64,000 bases of DNA from Streptomyces platensis (GTDB lineage Bacteria > Actinomycetota > Actinomycetes > Streptomycetales > Streptomycetaceae): the NCBI RefSeq assembly GCF_008704855.1, contig NZ_CP023691.1, positions 1,116,001-1,180,000 of the forward strand. Reading direction: 5' to 3'. The translations under genes and the position numbers were made by a program. Shown here in pieces: positions 20,025-28,731 of the stretch (position 1 is the first letter of the stretch; the number at the start of each line of letters is the position of its first letter). The notes beneath the pieces are model-generated. The model had not been told where the DNA came from and did no database searches. It saw only the letters and a program-made list of their open reading frames with translations.

Positions 20025-21446
20025 GTGCGACCAGTGAACGCAAAGATCTTTGCCCCTGACTCGGTGCGGACCCTGTCCGAATTCGAGCACGACGCACTTC
20101 GCATCGCGCAGGTGCTCGGCGAGCGGGGCGTCGGCCCCGGAGACCGGGTCATGCTCAAGGCCGGCAACTCACCCGCCTGGGTGGCGACGCTGCTCGGGCT
20201 GATGCACATAGGCGCCTCGATCGTGCTGGTCGACCAGCAGGAGCATGCGGAGCCGACCCGGCGGATCATCCTGCGGACCGGTACGAAGCTGGTCCTCAGT
20301 GACGAGGACTCACCGCTCGACAGCAACCAGGAAGCCGTACACCTCTACGAGTTGCTGGTGTCCGCCGCCGGCCGGCAGGTCGCGGGCGAGCGGCTGACCG
20401 CCGACACCTGGTGCGAGCTCCCCGACGGCCTGATCATGTGGACCTCCGGCTCGACCGGCACCCCCAAGGGCGTGGTCAAGTCGGGCCGCAAGTTCCTGAA
20501 GAACCTCGAACGGAACGCGGCGCAGGTCGGGCACCGGGAGGACGACGTCCTGCTGCCGCTGCTGCCGTTCGCGCACCAGTACGGCCTCTCCATGGTGCTG
20601 ATCGCCTGGCTGAAGCGGTGTTCGCTGGTGATCGCCCCGTACCGCCGGCTGGACCGTGCGCTGCTGATGGCGGAGGAGTCAGCAGCCACGGTCATCGACG
20701 CCACGCCGTCCAGCTACCGCAGCATGCTCAACCTCGCCTCGCGGAAGCCGAGTCTGCGCCCCGGGCTGGCGCGGGCGCGGATGTTCTGCGTCGGCGCGGC
20801 GCCGCTGGACGATCCGCTGGTCGGCCAGTACGAGGCGGAGTTCGGGCGGCCGCTGCTGGACAGCTACGGCAGCACGGAACTGGGCAATATCGCCTTCGCG
20901 ACGCCGGACAACCCGGTGGCGTGCGGGCAGCCGATGGACGGTATCCGGGTGCGCGTCGTCGACGACGAGGGCCGGGCGGTCCCCGCGGGCGAGCCCGGCG
21001 AGGTGGAGGTGAACACCCCCGACGCACTGGAGGGGTACCTCGCCGAGGACGGCACCCTCCAGCCCGCCCCCCAGGGCTGGCAGCGCACCGGCGATCTCGG
21101 CCGGCTCGACGCGGACGGCAATCTGATCGTCCTCGGCCGCAAATACGCGGTGCACCGCAAGGGTTACACCCTCTACCCCGAGCTGATCGAACGCAGTGTG
21201 GCGGCGCAGGGCTGCTCCGTCAGGATCGTCGCCCTGCCCGACGAGCGGCGTGGCGCCCAGCTCGTCTTCTTCGTGGAGGACGACGAGGGCCAGGAGGACG
21301 CGTACTGGCGCGAGCGGCTCTGTGGCATCCTGGCGGCCTACGAGCACCCCGACCGAGTTGTCGTGCTCGAACACTTCCCGCTCAACCGCAACGGCAAGCC
21401 GGACAAACGGCAGTTGGAGCATCTCGCCCGGGCCCGCGGCCGGTGA
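20025..21446 (+). CDS. Acyl-CoA ligase (ANL superfamily), probable starter-acid activation
   Basis: The 473-residue protein carries the AMP-binding loop TSGSTGTPKGVVKS, the A5-like motif DSYGSTELG, the hinge region QRTGDLGRLDADGNLIVLGRK and a C-terminal NRNGKPDKRQLE with the catalytic Lys. It should make an acyl-adenylate and then transfer the acyl group to CoA. GAGGAAGGA 4-5 nt upstream supports GTG 20025 over an upstream ATG. It is followed 58 nt later by the nitrilase gene on the same strand. In guanidinoacyl-primed polyketide clusters the equivalent enzyme activates 4-guanidinobutyrate; that substrate is inferred here from context only. Confidence 0.9.
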   Translation: MRPVNAKIFAPDSVRTLSEFEHDALRIAQVLGERGVGPGDRVMLKAGNSPAWVATLLGLMHIGASIVLVDQQEHAEPTRRIILRTGTKLVLSDEDSPLDSNQEAVHLYELLVSAAGRQVAGERLTADTWCELPDGLIMWTSGSTGTPKGVVKSGRKFLKNLERNAAQVGHREDDVLLPLLPFAHQYGLSMVLIAWLKRCSLVIAPYRRLDRALLMAEESAATVIDATPSSYRSMLNLASRKPSLRPGLARARMFCVGAAPLDDPLVGQYEAEFGRPLLDSYGSTELGNIAFATPDNPVACGQPMDGIRVRVVDDEGRAVPAGEPGEVEVNTPDALEGYLAEDGTLQPAPQGWQRTGDLGRLDADGNLIVLGRKYAVHRKGYTLYPELIERSVAAQGCSVRIVALPDERRGAQLVFFVEDDEGQEDAYWRERLCGILAAYEHPDRVVVLEHFPLNRNGKPDKRQLEHLARARGR

Positions 21447-21504
21447 GGTCGCCGCCGGCGGCGCCGGCACTGCCGGCGGGTGTCACCCCCGGAGGACGTA
21501 CGCA

Positions 21505-22302
21505 GTGAAGATCGCCTGCCTTCAGACCGTCTGTGGCCCGACGGACTTCCCGCAGACCCTCGACAGGCTGCGGGACGCCGCGGGCAAGGCGGCCGCCGAG
21601 GGCGCCGAGCTGCTGCTCGCTCCCGAGATGACCATCGGCGGCTATCCGCTCCAGCCCGCGGCCCTCGCGCAGTCGGCCGGCACCACGGAAGGCCCGCAGT
21701 GCACCGCGGTCTCCGAGATCGCCCGGGAAGCCGGCATCGCGATGGCGTACGGCTGGCCCGAGCGGGACGGTGCACACCTCTACAACGCGGTGCGGCTCGT
21801 CGGCCGGGACGGGCGACCGCTGGCCGTCTACCGCAAGGCACACCTCTACGGCCGGGCCGAGCACGAGCTGTTCACCCCTGGAGACAGCGGCGTGGTCCAG
21901 GCCTCCCTGGGCGGCCTGACGGTGGGCATGCTGATCTGCTACGACGTCGAGTTCCCCGAGGCCGTACGGGCCCACGCGCTCGCGGGCACGGATCTGCTGC
22001 TGGTCCCCACGGGCCTGATGAGCCCCTGGGATTTCGTCGCCCGGACCCTCGTGCCCGCCCGCGCCTTCGAGAGTCAGCTCTACGTCGCCTACGCCAACTG
22101 GACCGGCGAGCACGGCGGCCTCCGCTTCTGCGGCCGCACCACGATCGCCGCCCCGGACGGCACGGTGGAGTGCCTCGACCCTGCCGCCGCCTGCGACGGG
22201 GACCAGCTGCTGTTCGGCGAGGCGGCCCCCACCACCCTGGCCTCGGCGCGCCGCACCACGACTTACCTCAGCGACCGCCGCCCGGAGCTGTACAGGGGCT
22301 GA
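21505..22302 (+). CDS. Nitrilase-superfamily C-N hydrolase, probable amide hydrolase for the starter acid
   Basis: The 265-residue protein has the full Glu-Lys-Cys set: Glu in LLLAPEM, Lys in YRKAHLYG and the nucleophile Cys in LICYDVEFPE. The family hydrolyses carbon-nitrogen bonds of amides or nitriles. GGAGGA 8 nt upstream fixes GTG 21505. Together with the ligase just before it, the simplest reading is hydrolysis of an amide (for example 4-guanidinobutyramide made from arginine) to the acid that the ligase then activates. The arginine oxygenase expected for that route is not in the window. Confidence 0.9.
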   Translation: MKIACLQTVCGPTDFPQTLDRLRDAAGKAAAEGAELLLAPEMTIGGYPLQPAALAQSAGTTEGPQCTAVSEIAREAGIAMAYGWPERDGAHLYNAVRLVGRDGRPLAVYRKAHLYGRAEHELFTPGDSGVVQASLGGLTVGMLICYDVEFPEAVRAHALAGTDLLLVPTGLMSPWDFVARTLVPARAFESQLYVAYANWTGEHGGLRFCGRTTIAAPDGTVECLDPAAACDGDQLLFGEAAPTTLASARRTTTYLSDRRPELYRG

Positions 22303-22696
22303 GCGCGGCGGCCCCGCCCACGGCTGCCGCACTTCGCCGGCCCCCTGACGTCCGTCAGGTCTATTTCACTTGATTGTCGACGGGCCCCTGTGAGAGAAGT
22401 ATCGAGATCGTCGGCTCCGACGATCTCCCGGAGCGGCCGCCCTCGCACGGCACAGCCCGGCGCCAAGACTTCTTGGGCCAACTTCTGCACCACCACCACG
22501 GCCACGGCCTCGTCCCGTCGCCGGCTCTTCATTCAGCTGCGCCCGGTCACCTACCGGCGCTCAGCGCTGCACCGATCCACACCTCACAGCCGGGCCTTTT
22601 CTCTGAATCCGAAATATGCCTAGGTTGCACCCAGGGCTTGCCGTGCCCCGGGAGCGCCACAGACCAGAACGCCCTCAGCATCTGGAGGACAGCATC
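22303..22696. other. Intergenic region after the nitrilase gene
   Basis: These 394 bases contain no convincing gene. They hold an 11-bp perfect inverted repeat at 22404-22427 and the ribosome-binding site of the peptidase gene (GGAGGA, 22684-22689). This may be the end of the polyketide cluster. Confidence 0.5.
22404..22427. repeat. Near-continuous 24-nt palindrome
   Basis: GAGATCGTCGG (22404-22414) and CCGACGATCTC (22417-22427) are exact reverse complements with only CT between. The tiny loop and the lack of a T run make a dimeric-protein operator as likely as a terminator for the ligase-nitrilase operon. Confidence 0.6.
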
Positions 22697-24829
22697 TTGC
22701 ACAGCAGCACCCTGCCATCCGAGCAGTCCACGAACTCCGTTGACTTTCCCCGCCAGTTCGCCCGCACCCGCCGCTTCTCCCTAGGTGTTCCCAGGCATTT
22801 CACCGTCTCCCCCGACGGCCGCCGGGTGCTCTTCGTCCGCACGGGCTCGGGCGCCGATCCGATAGGCCGACTGTGGCAGTACGAGGACGGCTCGGAAAGG
22901 CTGTTGGCCGATCCGGCGCTCCTGGTAGGGGCCGGTTCCGGGACGGTCCCCGAGGAGGAGAGGCTGCGCCGGGAGCGCGCCCGTGAGCGGTCGGTGGGAG
23001 TGGTGTCGTACGCGACGGATGAGGCGGCCCGTCTGGTGGCGTTCGCGCTGTCGGGGGCCCTGTGGGCGGTGCGTACCGACGGCGGCACACCGTTCTCCGT
23101 CCCCGCGGCCGGTCCGGTGGTCGACCCCCGCCCCTCCCCCGACGGCCGGTACATCGCCTATGTGAGCCGCCGCTGCTTCCACGTCGTCGATCTGACCGGC
23201 GCCGACCGGCAACTGGCCCGTGCGGAGGACCCGGAGATCTCCTACGGGCTCGCCGAGTACGCCGCTGCCGAATCCATGCGGCGGTCGCGCGGCTACTGGT
23301 GGGCGCCGGACAGCCGCCACGTCCTGGTGGCCAGGGTCGACACCAGCCCCGTGGAACGGCGTTACCTCAGCGATCCGGCCGACCCGGCGAAGCCTCCACA
23401 GGCGATCCGCTACCCGGCGGCCGGCACCGCCAACGCGGAGGTCACCCTGGAGCTCCTCTCGCTGGAGGGCGAGCGGGTCGAGGTGGAGTGGGACCGTAAG
23501 GCGTACGAGTACGTCGTGGCGGCCGGCTGGGACGCGCACGGTCCGCTCGTCACCGTGCAGAGCCGCGATCAGTGCACCATGCGCACGCTCGCGGTCGATC
23601 CGGAGACCGGCGCCACCGAAGTGCTCCATGAGCGGACCGACCCCGCCTGGGTGGAGATCCTCACGGGTACCCCGGCCCGTACGGCGTCGGGTGCCCTGGT
23701 GCTCCCCGAGGACGAGGGCGACACCCGCTATCTGACCGTCGGCGGCCAACGGGTCACCCCGGAGGGGCTACAGCTGTGCGCGGTCCTCGGGGTGGAGGGC
23801 GAGCGGGTGCTGTTCACCGCGAGCGACGACCCGCTGGAGACCCATGTGTGGTGCCATGAGCCCGGCCACGACCTCCGCCGGCTGAGCCGGGACCCCGGCA
23901 GGTATACGGGGGCGGCGCGGGGCGGCACGCTCGTCCTGGCGGGCCTGACCCCACGGGGCCACGAGGTGGGCGTGCTACGGGGTGACGGGGCGGCTGGCGA
24001 CCCGCCGTACCAGGCCCTCACCTCGCTCGCCGAGGAACCCTCGATCACCCCGCGACCGGTCCATCTGACGCTCGGCGAACGCAAGTTGCGCGGCGTCCTC
24101 TACCTGCCGTCGTGGCACGAGGAGGGCACCGGAAAGCTGCCGGTACTCCTCGACCCGTACGGCGGGCCGAGCATACAGGTCGTAGGACGGGCCCGGGACT
24201 GGTTCACCTGTGTCTCGCAGTGGTTCGCCGAGCAGGGGTTCGCGGTGCTGGCGGCCGACGGGCGCGGGACCCCGAACCGTGGCCCGGCCTGGGACAAGAC
24301 CATTCATGGCGACCAGCTCGGCCCGGCGCTGGAGGACCAGGTGGACGCGCTGCGGGCGGCCGCGGCGCAGTGCGGCGACCTGGATCTGACACGGGTGGCG
24401 ATCCGCGGCTGGTCCTTCGGCGGGTTCCTGGCCGCGGCCGCGGTGCTGTACCACCCCGAGATCTTCCACGCGGCGGTCGCCGGTGCCCCGCCCACCGACA
24501 TGCGGATGTACGACACCCACTGGAAGGAGCGCTACCTGGGCCACCCGGAGGAGCAGCCGGAAAACTATGAGCGCACCTCCCTGATAGGCCACGGCCATCT
24601 GCTGAGCCGCCCGCTGCTGCTGGTCCACGGCCTCGCGGACGACAATGTGGCGGCCGCACACACCCTCCGCTTCTCGGCCGAACTGCTCGCAGCGGGCAAA
24701 CCACACAGCGTGCTGCCCCTGCCCGGCGCCACTCACCTCCCGGCCGACGACGCGGTCAACGCACAGCTGCTGCACTTCCAGCGGGACTTCCTGATGAGCG
24801 CGTTGGAGGGGGGCGCCGGCAAGGAGTGA
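22697..24829 (+). CDS. S9-family prolyl oligopeptidase / dipeptidyl peptidase IV-like
   Basis: The 710-residue protein has an N-terminal beta-propeller region (VSPDGRRVLFVRTG, SPDGRYIAYVS, YWWAPDSRHVLV) and a C-terminal alpha/beta hydrolase domain with the Ser nucleophile in GWSFGGF, Asp in HGLADDN and His in GATHLP. The family removes dipeptides or cleaves after proline in short peptides. TTG 22697 follows CTGGAGGA at good spacing, so I prefer it to an upstream ATG with no such site. No signal peptide is evident, so it is probably cytoplasmic. A link to the polyketide, such as removing a protecting aminoacyl group, is possible but unsupported. Confidence 0.92.
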   Translation: MHSSTLPSEQSTNSVDFPRQFARTRRFSLGVPRHFTVSPDGRRVLFVRTGSGADPIGRLWQYEDGSERLLADPALLVGAGSGTVPEEERLRRERARERSVGVVSYATDEAARLVAFALSGALWAVRTDGGTPFSVPAAGPVVDPRPSPDGRYIAYVSRRCFHVVDLTGADRQLARAEDPEISYGLAEYAAAESMRRSRGYWWAPDSRHVLVARVDTSPVERRYLSDPADPAKPPQAIRYPAAGTANAEVTLELLSLEGERVEVEWDRKAYEYVVAAGWDAHGPLVTVQSRDQCTMRTLAVDPETGATEVLHERTDPAWVEILTGTPARTASGALVLPEDEGDTRYLTVGGQRVTPEGLQLCAVLGVEGERVLFTASDDPLETHVWCHEPGHDLRRLSRDPGRYTGAARGGTLVLAGLTPRGHEVGVLRGDGAAGDPPYQALTSLAEEPSITPRPVHLTLGERKLRGVLYLPSWHEEGTGKLPVLLDPYGGPSIQVVGRARDWFTCVSQWFAEQGFAVLAADGRGTPNRGPAWDKTIHGDQLGPALEDQVDALRAAAAQCGDLDLTRVAIRGWSFGGFLAAAAVLYHPEIFHAAVAGAPPTDMRMYDTHWKERYLGHPEEQPENYERTSLIGHGHLLSRPLLLVHGLADDNVAAAHTLRFSAELLAAGKPHSVLPLPGATHLPADDAVNAQLLHFQRDFLMSALEGGAGKE

Positions 24830-25059
24830 CGGGCGTGGGGGGGGCCGGGCGGTCTTCGGGCGGCTAGGGCCTCTCTACCGCCCACCGCCCACCTCCCACC
24901 GCCCACCTCCCACCGTCACAGCTTGCCGCCCGAGGTCCGCTCCTGCGGGTGGCACACCCCCGCATTGAACGCGCCGGGCGGTGGCTCCGTATGGACCTTG
25001 TACAACGCCCATGGAGCACATCGCGCACCGAAGGCACCACCAAGAACCGGAGGCACACC

Positions 25060-25647
25060 ATGGCTCGACAGGCAGCGTCGGAGCGGACGGAGACCGCAGC
25101 GGTGACCGCAGCGGAGGAGGCCGGCCCGGCGCCGGAGGGACGTGGGGCGGGGCGGCGGGCCGTCGTCGCGGCGGTCGGCGCGGCCGGTCTCACGGCAGCG
25201 CTGGCGGCCTGCGGCGGCAGCATGTCGGACGCGGGGAGCGGGGACTCCAAGGCCGCAGGTGACGATCAGGCCGCCCAGGAGACGAGCGGCGGAGGCGGCG
25301 ACAACGGTTCGGGCGGCGCCGGAGGGAGCGGGGCCGACGGGTCCGCCGGTGGGGACAGCGGCCCCGCCCTCGCCAAGACGTCGGAGATCCCCAAGGGCGG
25401 CGGCAAGATCTTCAAGGGCGAGAAGGTCGTCGTCACCCAGCCCCAGGACGGCGACATCAAGGCCTTCTCCGCGATCTGCACCCACGCGGGCTGCGTCGTC
25501 GGCGAGGTCTCCGGCGGCACCATCAACTGCATGTGCCACGGCAGCAAGTTCGACATCACCGACGGCAGCGTGAAGACCGGTCCCGCCACGAAGGGCCTGG
25601 CCCCCGCCAAGGTGACGGTCAAGGGCGGCTCGGTCACCCTCGGCTGA
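25060..25647 (+). CDS. Tat-exported Rieske [2Fe-2S] lipoprotein
   Basis: The 195-residue protein has a basic N-terminal segment with a GRR motif, a hydrophobic stretch and a lipobox-like LAAC, suggesting Tat export and lipid anchoring. A Gly/Ser-rich linker of about 60 residues follows. The C-terminal Rieske domain ligates its cluster through CTHAGC and CMCHGS. It should be an extracytoplasmic electron carrier. GGAGG 6 nt upstream supports ATG 25060. It has no obvious electron-transfer partner next to it. Confidence 0.93.
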   Translation: MARQAASERTETAAVTAAEEAGPAPEGRGAGRRAVVAAVGAAGLTAALAACGGSMSDAGSGDSKAAGDDQAAQETSGGGGDNGSGGAGGSGADGSAGGDSGPALAKTSEIPKGGGKIFKGEKVVVTQPQDGDIKAFSAICTHAGCVVGEVSGGTINCMCHGSKFDITDGSVKTGPATKGLAPAKVTVKGGSVTLG

Positions 25648-25733
25648 CGCAGCGCGCTGTCTCGCAAAGCCGGGCACTTCCCCCTTGGCCTTCGTCGGCC
25701 TCGCCGTCGCCCTCATCTGCTACCTCCACTCCA

Positions 25734-25780
25734 CCAACCGAGCTGGCCTCAAATTCATTTGCGCAGGCCAGCCCGGTTGG
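25734..25780. repeat. 16-nt-arm inverted repeat ahead of the acetyltransferase gene
   Basis: CCAACCGAGCTGGCCT (25734-25749) pairs with AGGCCAGCCCGGTTGG (25765-25780) at 15 of 16 positions around a 15-nt A/T-rich loop. It ends 13 nt before the next ATG. It could terminate the Rieske transcript, act as an operator or attenuate the acetyltransferase gene. Confidence 0.65.
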
Positions 25781-25793
25781 ATAAGAAGCCTGC

Positions 25794-26336
25794 ATGCTAA
25801 AGGGCAACAAGGTCGGGCTGAGGGCCCGGCACGAGGACGACATTCCGGTCCTGCGGGCTGAGCTCTACGACGACGTGGTCAACGCCTCGCGGGCCGAGGG
25901 CGGGCCGTGGCGACCGATCACGCCCGGCTCGAAGGATCCGCGGCTCGTGGTGGACGACAAGGAGCAAGGGCTCGTCCCGTTCTCCGTGGTGGAGCTGGAC
26001 GGCGGCACGCTGATCGGCACCGCGACACTGTGGGGCATCGACAACCACAACCGGGCCGCGCACATCGGGCTGGGGCTGCTGCCGTCCTCGCGCGGCAAGG
26101 GCTACGGCACGGACGTGGTCGCGGCGCTGTGCCACTACGGTTTCATCGTGCGCGGCCTACAGCGGCTACAGATCGAGACGCTGTCGGACAACACCGCGAT
26201 GCTGCGCTCCGCCGAGCGCAACGGCTTCGTCCGCGAGGGTGTGATGCGCTCCTCGGCCTGGGTGATGGGCGAGTTCATGGACGAGGTGCTGCTCGGGCTC
26301 CTCGCCCAGGACTGGAAGCCGGGATCGAAGGTCTAG
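25794..26336 (+). CDS. GNAT-family N-acetyltransferase, RimJ/RimL-like
   Basis: The 180-residue protein has the GNAT pattern: an LRARHEDD start strand, then IGLGLLPSSRGKGYGTDVV with the acetyl-CoA loop (SRGKGYG), then IETLSDNTAMLRSAERNGFVREG. Relatives acetylate protein N-termini or small amines. The start is ATG 25794 with only a weak AAGAAG site, and the inverted repeat just upstream may control it. The substrate cannot be told. Confidence 0.92.
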   Translation: MLKGNKVGLRARHEDDIPVLRAELYDDVVNASRAEGGPWRPITPGSKDPRLVVDDKEQGLVPFSVVELDGGTLIGTATLWGIDNHNRAAHIGLGLLPSSRGKGYGTDVVAALCHYGFIVRGLQRLQIETLSDNTAMLRSAERNGFVREGVMRSSAWVMGEFMDEVLLGLLAQDWKPGSKV

Positions 26337-26340
26337 GGCG

Positions 26341-26480
26341 CTTCTTCTGGAAATCCTTGCCGGCCGCAGAGGACCATGCCGGCGGTGTGGAGGCCAGCGA
26401 GGAAAATGGGTGGCGGTCTCGTCGTAGCGCGTGGCCAGGCCGCGCCGCTTCTTGAGCTTCGTTCATGGACCGTTTCGCCT
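26341..26480 (-). mobile_element. IS5-family transposase C-terminal remnant
   Basis: In one minus-strand frame the sequence reads TKLKKRRGLATRYDETATHF, the signature near the end of many IS5-group DDE transposases. A nearby frame continues with LAGLHTAGMV, so the relic is frameshifted. No terminal inverted repeats or catalytic DDE residues remain. It marks an old insertion between the acetyltransferase and VOC genes. Confidence 0.7.
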
Positions 26481-26521
26481 TGGGTTTCGCAGCAGACGGC
26501 CTCGTTCTCGGCCCGTCGGTG

Positions 26522-26974
26522 TCAGTTGTTGCCGGCGGGCGGGTCGGCGAAGACGCCCTGCTGCATACCGGTGGCTTGTCCTACTTCGATGAGGTAGCCG
26601 TCGGGGTCTCGCAGATAGCAGCGCAGTTCGGCTTTGCGGTCGAGGGGCGGGGTGAGGAATTCCGCTCCCTTGGCGCTCCACTGCCGGTGGCATTCCCCGA
26701 TGTCGGCGACGCGGATATTGAGGAAACTGCTGACCGTGTGCGGGTCAGTGGGCGGGCGCAGGGTGACGTCTGGCTTATCGGGGGTCGGCCCGCCGCCGGG
26801 GTTCATGATGATCCATCCATTGGCGAGCTTGACGATGCAGGGATTCTCGGCGAGCACCACTTCACCGCCCAGAACGTCGGCGTAGAAGGCGCGGGATCGG
26901 GCCACGTCGGCCACCGTCAGGAAGTGGGTGAGGAGCAGCCCGGTCTCTGGATACGGAAGATCATCACGGCTCAT
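26522..26974 (-). CDS. VOC/glyoxalase-fold protein
   Basis: The 150-residue protein shows the paired beta-alpha-beta-beta-beta pattern: LTHFLTVADVARSRAFYADVLGGEVVL and then VSSFLNIRVADIGECHRQWSAKGAEF ending LRDPDGYLIEVGQ. Members are metal-dependent lyases, dioxygenases or antibiotic-binding resistance proteins. GGAGG 6 nt upstream fixes ATG 26974. The natural substrate is unknown. Confidence 0.9.
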   Translation of the reverse strand: MSRDDLPYPETGLLLTHFLTVADVARSRAFYADVLGGEVVLAENPCIVKLANGWIIMNPGGGPTPDKPDVTLRPPTDPHTVSSFLNIRVADIGECHRQWSAKGAEFLTPPLDRKAELRCYLRDPDGYLIEVGQATGMQQGVFADPPAGNN

Positions 26975-27335
26975 GCCGACCTCCAGGCAAATAGGATGTT
27001 TCCGCACATAGTGACGCATAGATGCCTGCGGCGACGCGGATGGACACGGGCGAGAGGCGACGCGGCCCCGGCCGCACCACGATCCACCACCCTGCGGCTC
27101 GCCGCGTCCCGGTCCTGCACGATCCATGGTGCAGCCCCCATGTCGTCAGAGTGCTCAGGTCGCCCTGCCGGCTCCGCTGCGGGGACCAAGACATTGCATT
27201 GCGTGGGCCATTGTCGGCGGGTATGCGACATCACCCGTGAAGGGCAAGGGTGCAGGCGCAAACCTGCCAGCCATCTCTCGGCGCAGCCTGCTGGACTGAT
27301 CGCGCAACGCGCTGCCTTTCACAGGACGGAATGCC
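26975..27335. other. Gene-free divergent spacer
   Basis: These 361 bases lie between the VOC start (minus) and the MFS start (plus). No coding frame is convincing. A small perfect repeat, CTGCAC (27115-27120) with GTGCAG (27129-27134), could be part of an operator. Confidence 0.45.
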
Positions 27336-28598
27336 ATGCCGATTACCACTACCGCTTCAGTCAACGGCCCACTCTTATCCCCTCGGCTCCCGCTGATGGG
27401 CTGGCCGGCCGTGGTCTCAGTGATGCTGGGAATCTTCGCCATCGTCACCACCGAGATCCTGCCGATCGGTCTGCTGACCTCGATCGGATCCAGTTTCACC
27501 GTCTCGGACGGGGTGGCCGGCCTGATGATGACCATGCCCGGCTTCCTGGCGGCTGTCGCGGCTCCACTGGTCACCGCGGCCACGGCACGCTTCGACCGCC
27601 GACTGATGCTGTGCGCTTTCATGCTCCTGCTGGCCCTGGCGAACTTCCTTGCCGCCGCGGCCACGGACTTCTGGCTCGTACTCACCTCCCGGATCATGGT
27701 GGGGATCACGATCGGCGGCTTCTGGTCGATCGGGGCGGGGTTGGCGGAACGACTGGTGCCGCCGGCCTCGGTCGGCAGGGCTACTGCTGTGATCTTCTCT
27801 GCCGTCCCGCTGGGATCCGTCCTCGGTGTGCCGACCGGCACCCTCATCGGAGATCTCGCCGGATGGCGAACGGCCTTCATCGTCATAGGAGCTCTGACGG
27901 TCGGCGTATTGGTCATGCTGTTCTTGCTCGTACCGCCGCTTCCTCCGGTTCAGGTCACTCGGCTGGGCGTCCTCAATGACATGCTCCGCAGCGTCAACAC
28001 CCGCTTCGCACTCTTGCTGACGTTCCTTGTTGTGCTGGCTCACTTCGGCACCTACACCTACGTGACACCGTTCCTGGAACAGGTCACCCACGCCAGCGGT
28101 GCCCTGATCACTACATTCTTGCTGCTCTACGGCGCCGCCGGCATCCTCGGCAACTTCCTGGGCGGCGCCTGGGTGGCCCGGTATCCCCGGACCGTCTTCG
28201 GGCTCGCGGCCGGCCTGATCGCCGCGGTGACTCTCCTGCTTCCAGCGTTGGGCCGCTGGGAGACCGGCGCAGTGATACTGCTCATCGTGTGGGGCATGGC
28301 GTATGGCGCCGTTCCGGTCGCGTCGCAGACCTGGTTCTCCAAGGCGGCACCGCATGCCCCGGAAGCGGCATCGGTCCTGTTCACCGCCTCCTTCCAGGCA
28401 ACGTTCTCTATTGGTGCACTCGTAGGGGGCATCGTCCTGGACCGCACCTCTCCATCCGCGGTCATGTCGCTGGGCGGATGCACCGCGGTTCTCATGGTCC
28501 TGGTGGCAGCAGGGTCACGCTTCGCCGAACGCCTGAAGGAAAAACAGCCACAACCCGGGTCGGCAACTCCCGGATCGCGGGCCCGAGGCCCGGCGTGA
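27336..28598 (+). CDS. MFS transporter, DHA1-type 12-TM exporter
   Basis: The 420-residue protein is strongly hydrophobic with about 12 membrane segments. The first segment reads FAIVTTEILPIGLL, typical of sugar/drug efflux or purine-exporter branches of DHA1. The loop between segments 2 and 3 reads LVTAATARFDRRLM, and GTLIGDLAGWRTAF is the motif C-like region. It probably exports a small molecule. No regulator gene is directly attached. Confidence 0.93.
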   Translation: MPITTTASVNGPLLSPRLPLMGWPAVVSVMLGIFAIVTTEILPIGLLTSIGSSFTVSDGVAGLMMTMPGFLAAVAAPLVTAATARFDRRLMLCAFMLLLALANFLAAAATDFWLVLTSRIMVGITIGGFWSIGAGLAERLVPPASVGRATAVIFSAVPLGSVLGVPTGTLIGDLAGWRTAFIVIGALTVGVLVMLFLLVPPLPPVQVTRLGVLNDMLRSVNTRFALLLTFLVVLAHFGTYTYVTPFLEQVTHASGALITTFLLLYGAAGILGNFLGGAWVARYPRTVFGLAAGLIAAVTLLLPALGRWETGAVILLIVWGMAYGAVPVASQTWFSKAAPHAPEAASVLFTASFQATFSIGALVGGIVLDRTSPSAVMSLGGCTAVLMVLVAAGSRFAERLKEKQPQPGSATPGSRARGPA

Positions 28599-28731
28599 CC
28601 AAGACCCGCGGATCAGTAAGTAGCGCAGTGATCAACAGCGCTGAATGTCCGTTGTGAAGCGAATCACCACGGCGGACTGTCACAGTTCGCTGACGTGCGG
28701 TGTCTCGATGGGTAGCCGAAGAAAGGGGGCA

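Noticed and set aside
22263..22532. 89-codon minus-strand ORF after the nitrilase gene
   Set aside because: It spans the palindrome and the end of the nitrilase gene, has no ribosome-binding site and matches no family I know.
25734..25780. Inverted repeat considered as a phage attachment site or transposon end
   Set aside because: No integrase, tRNA gene or second copy is seen in the window.
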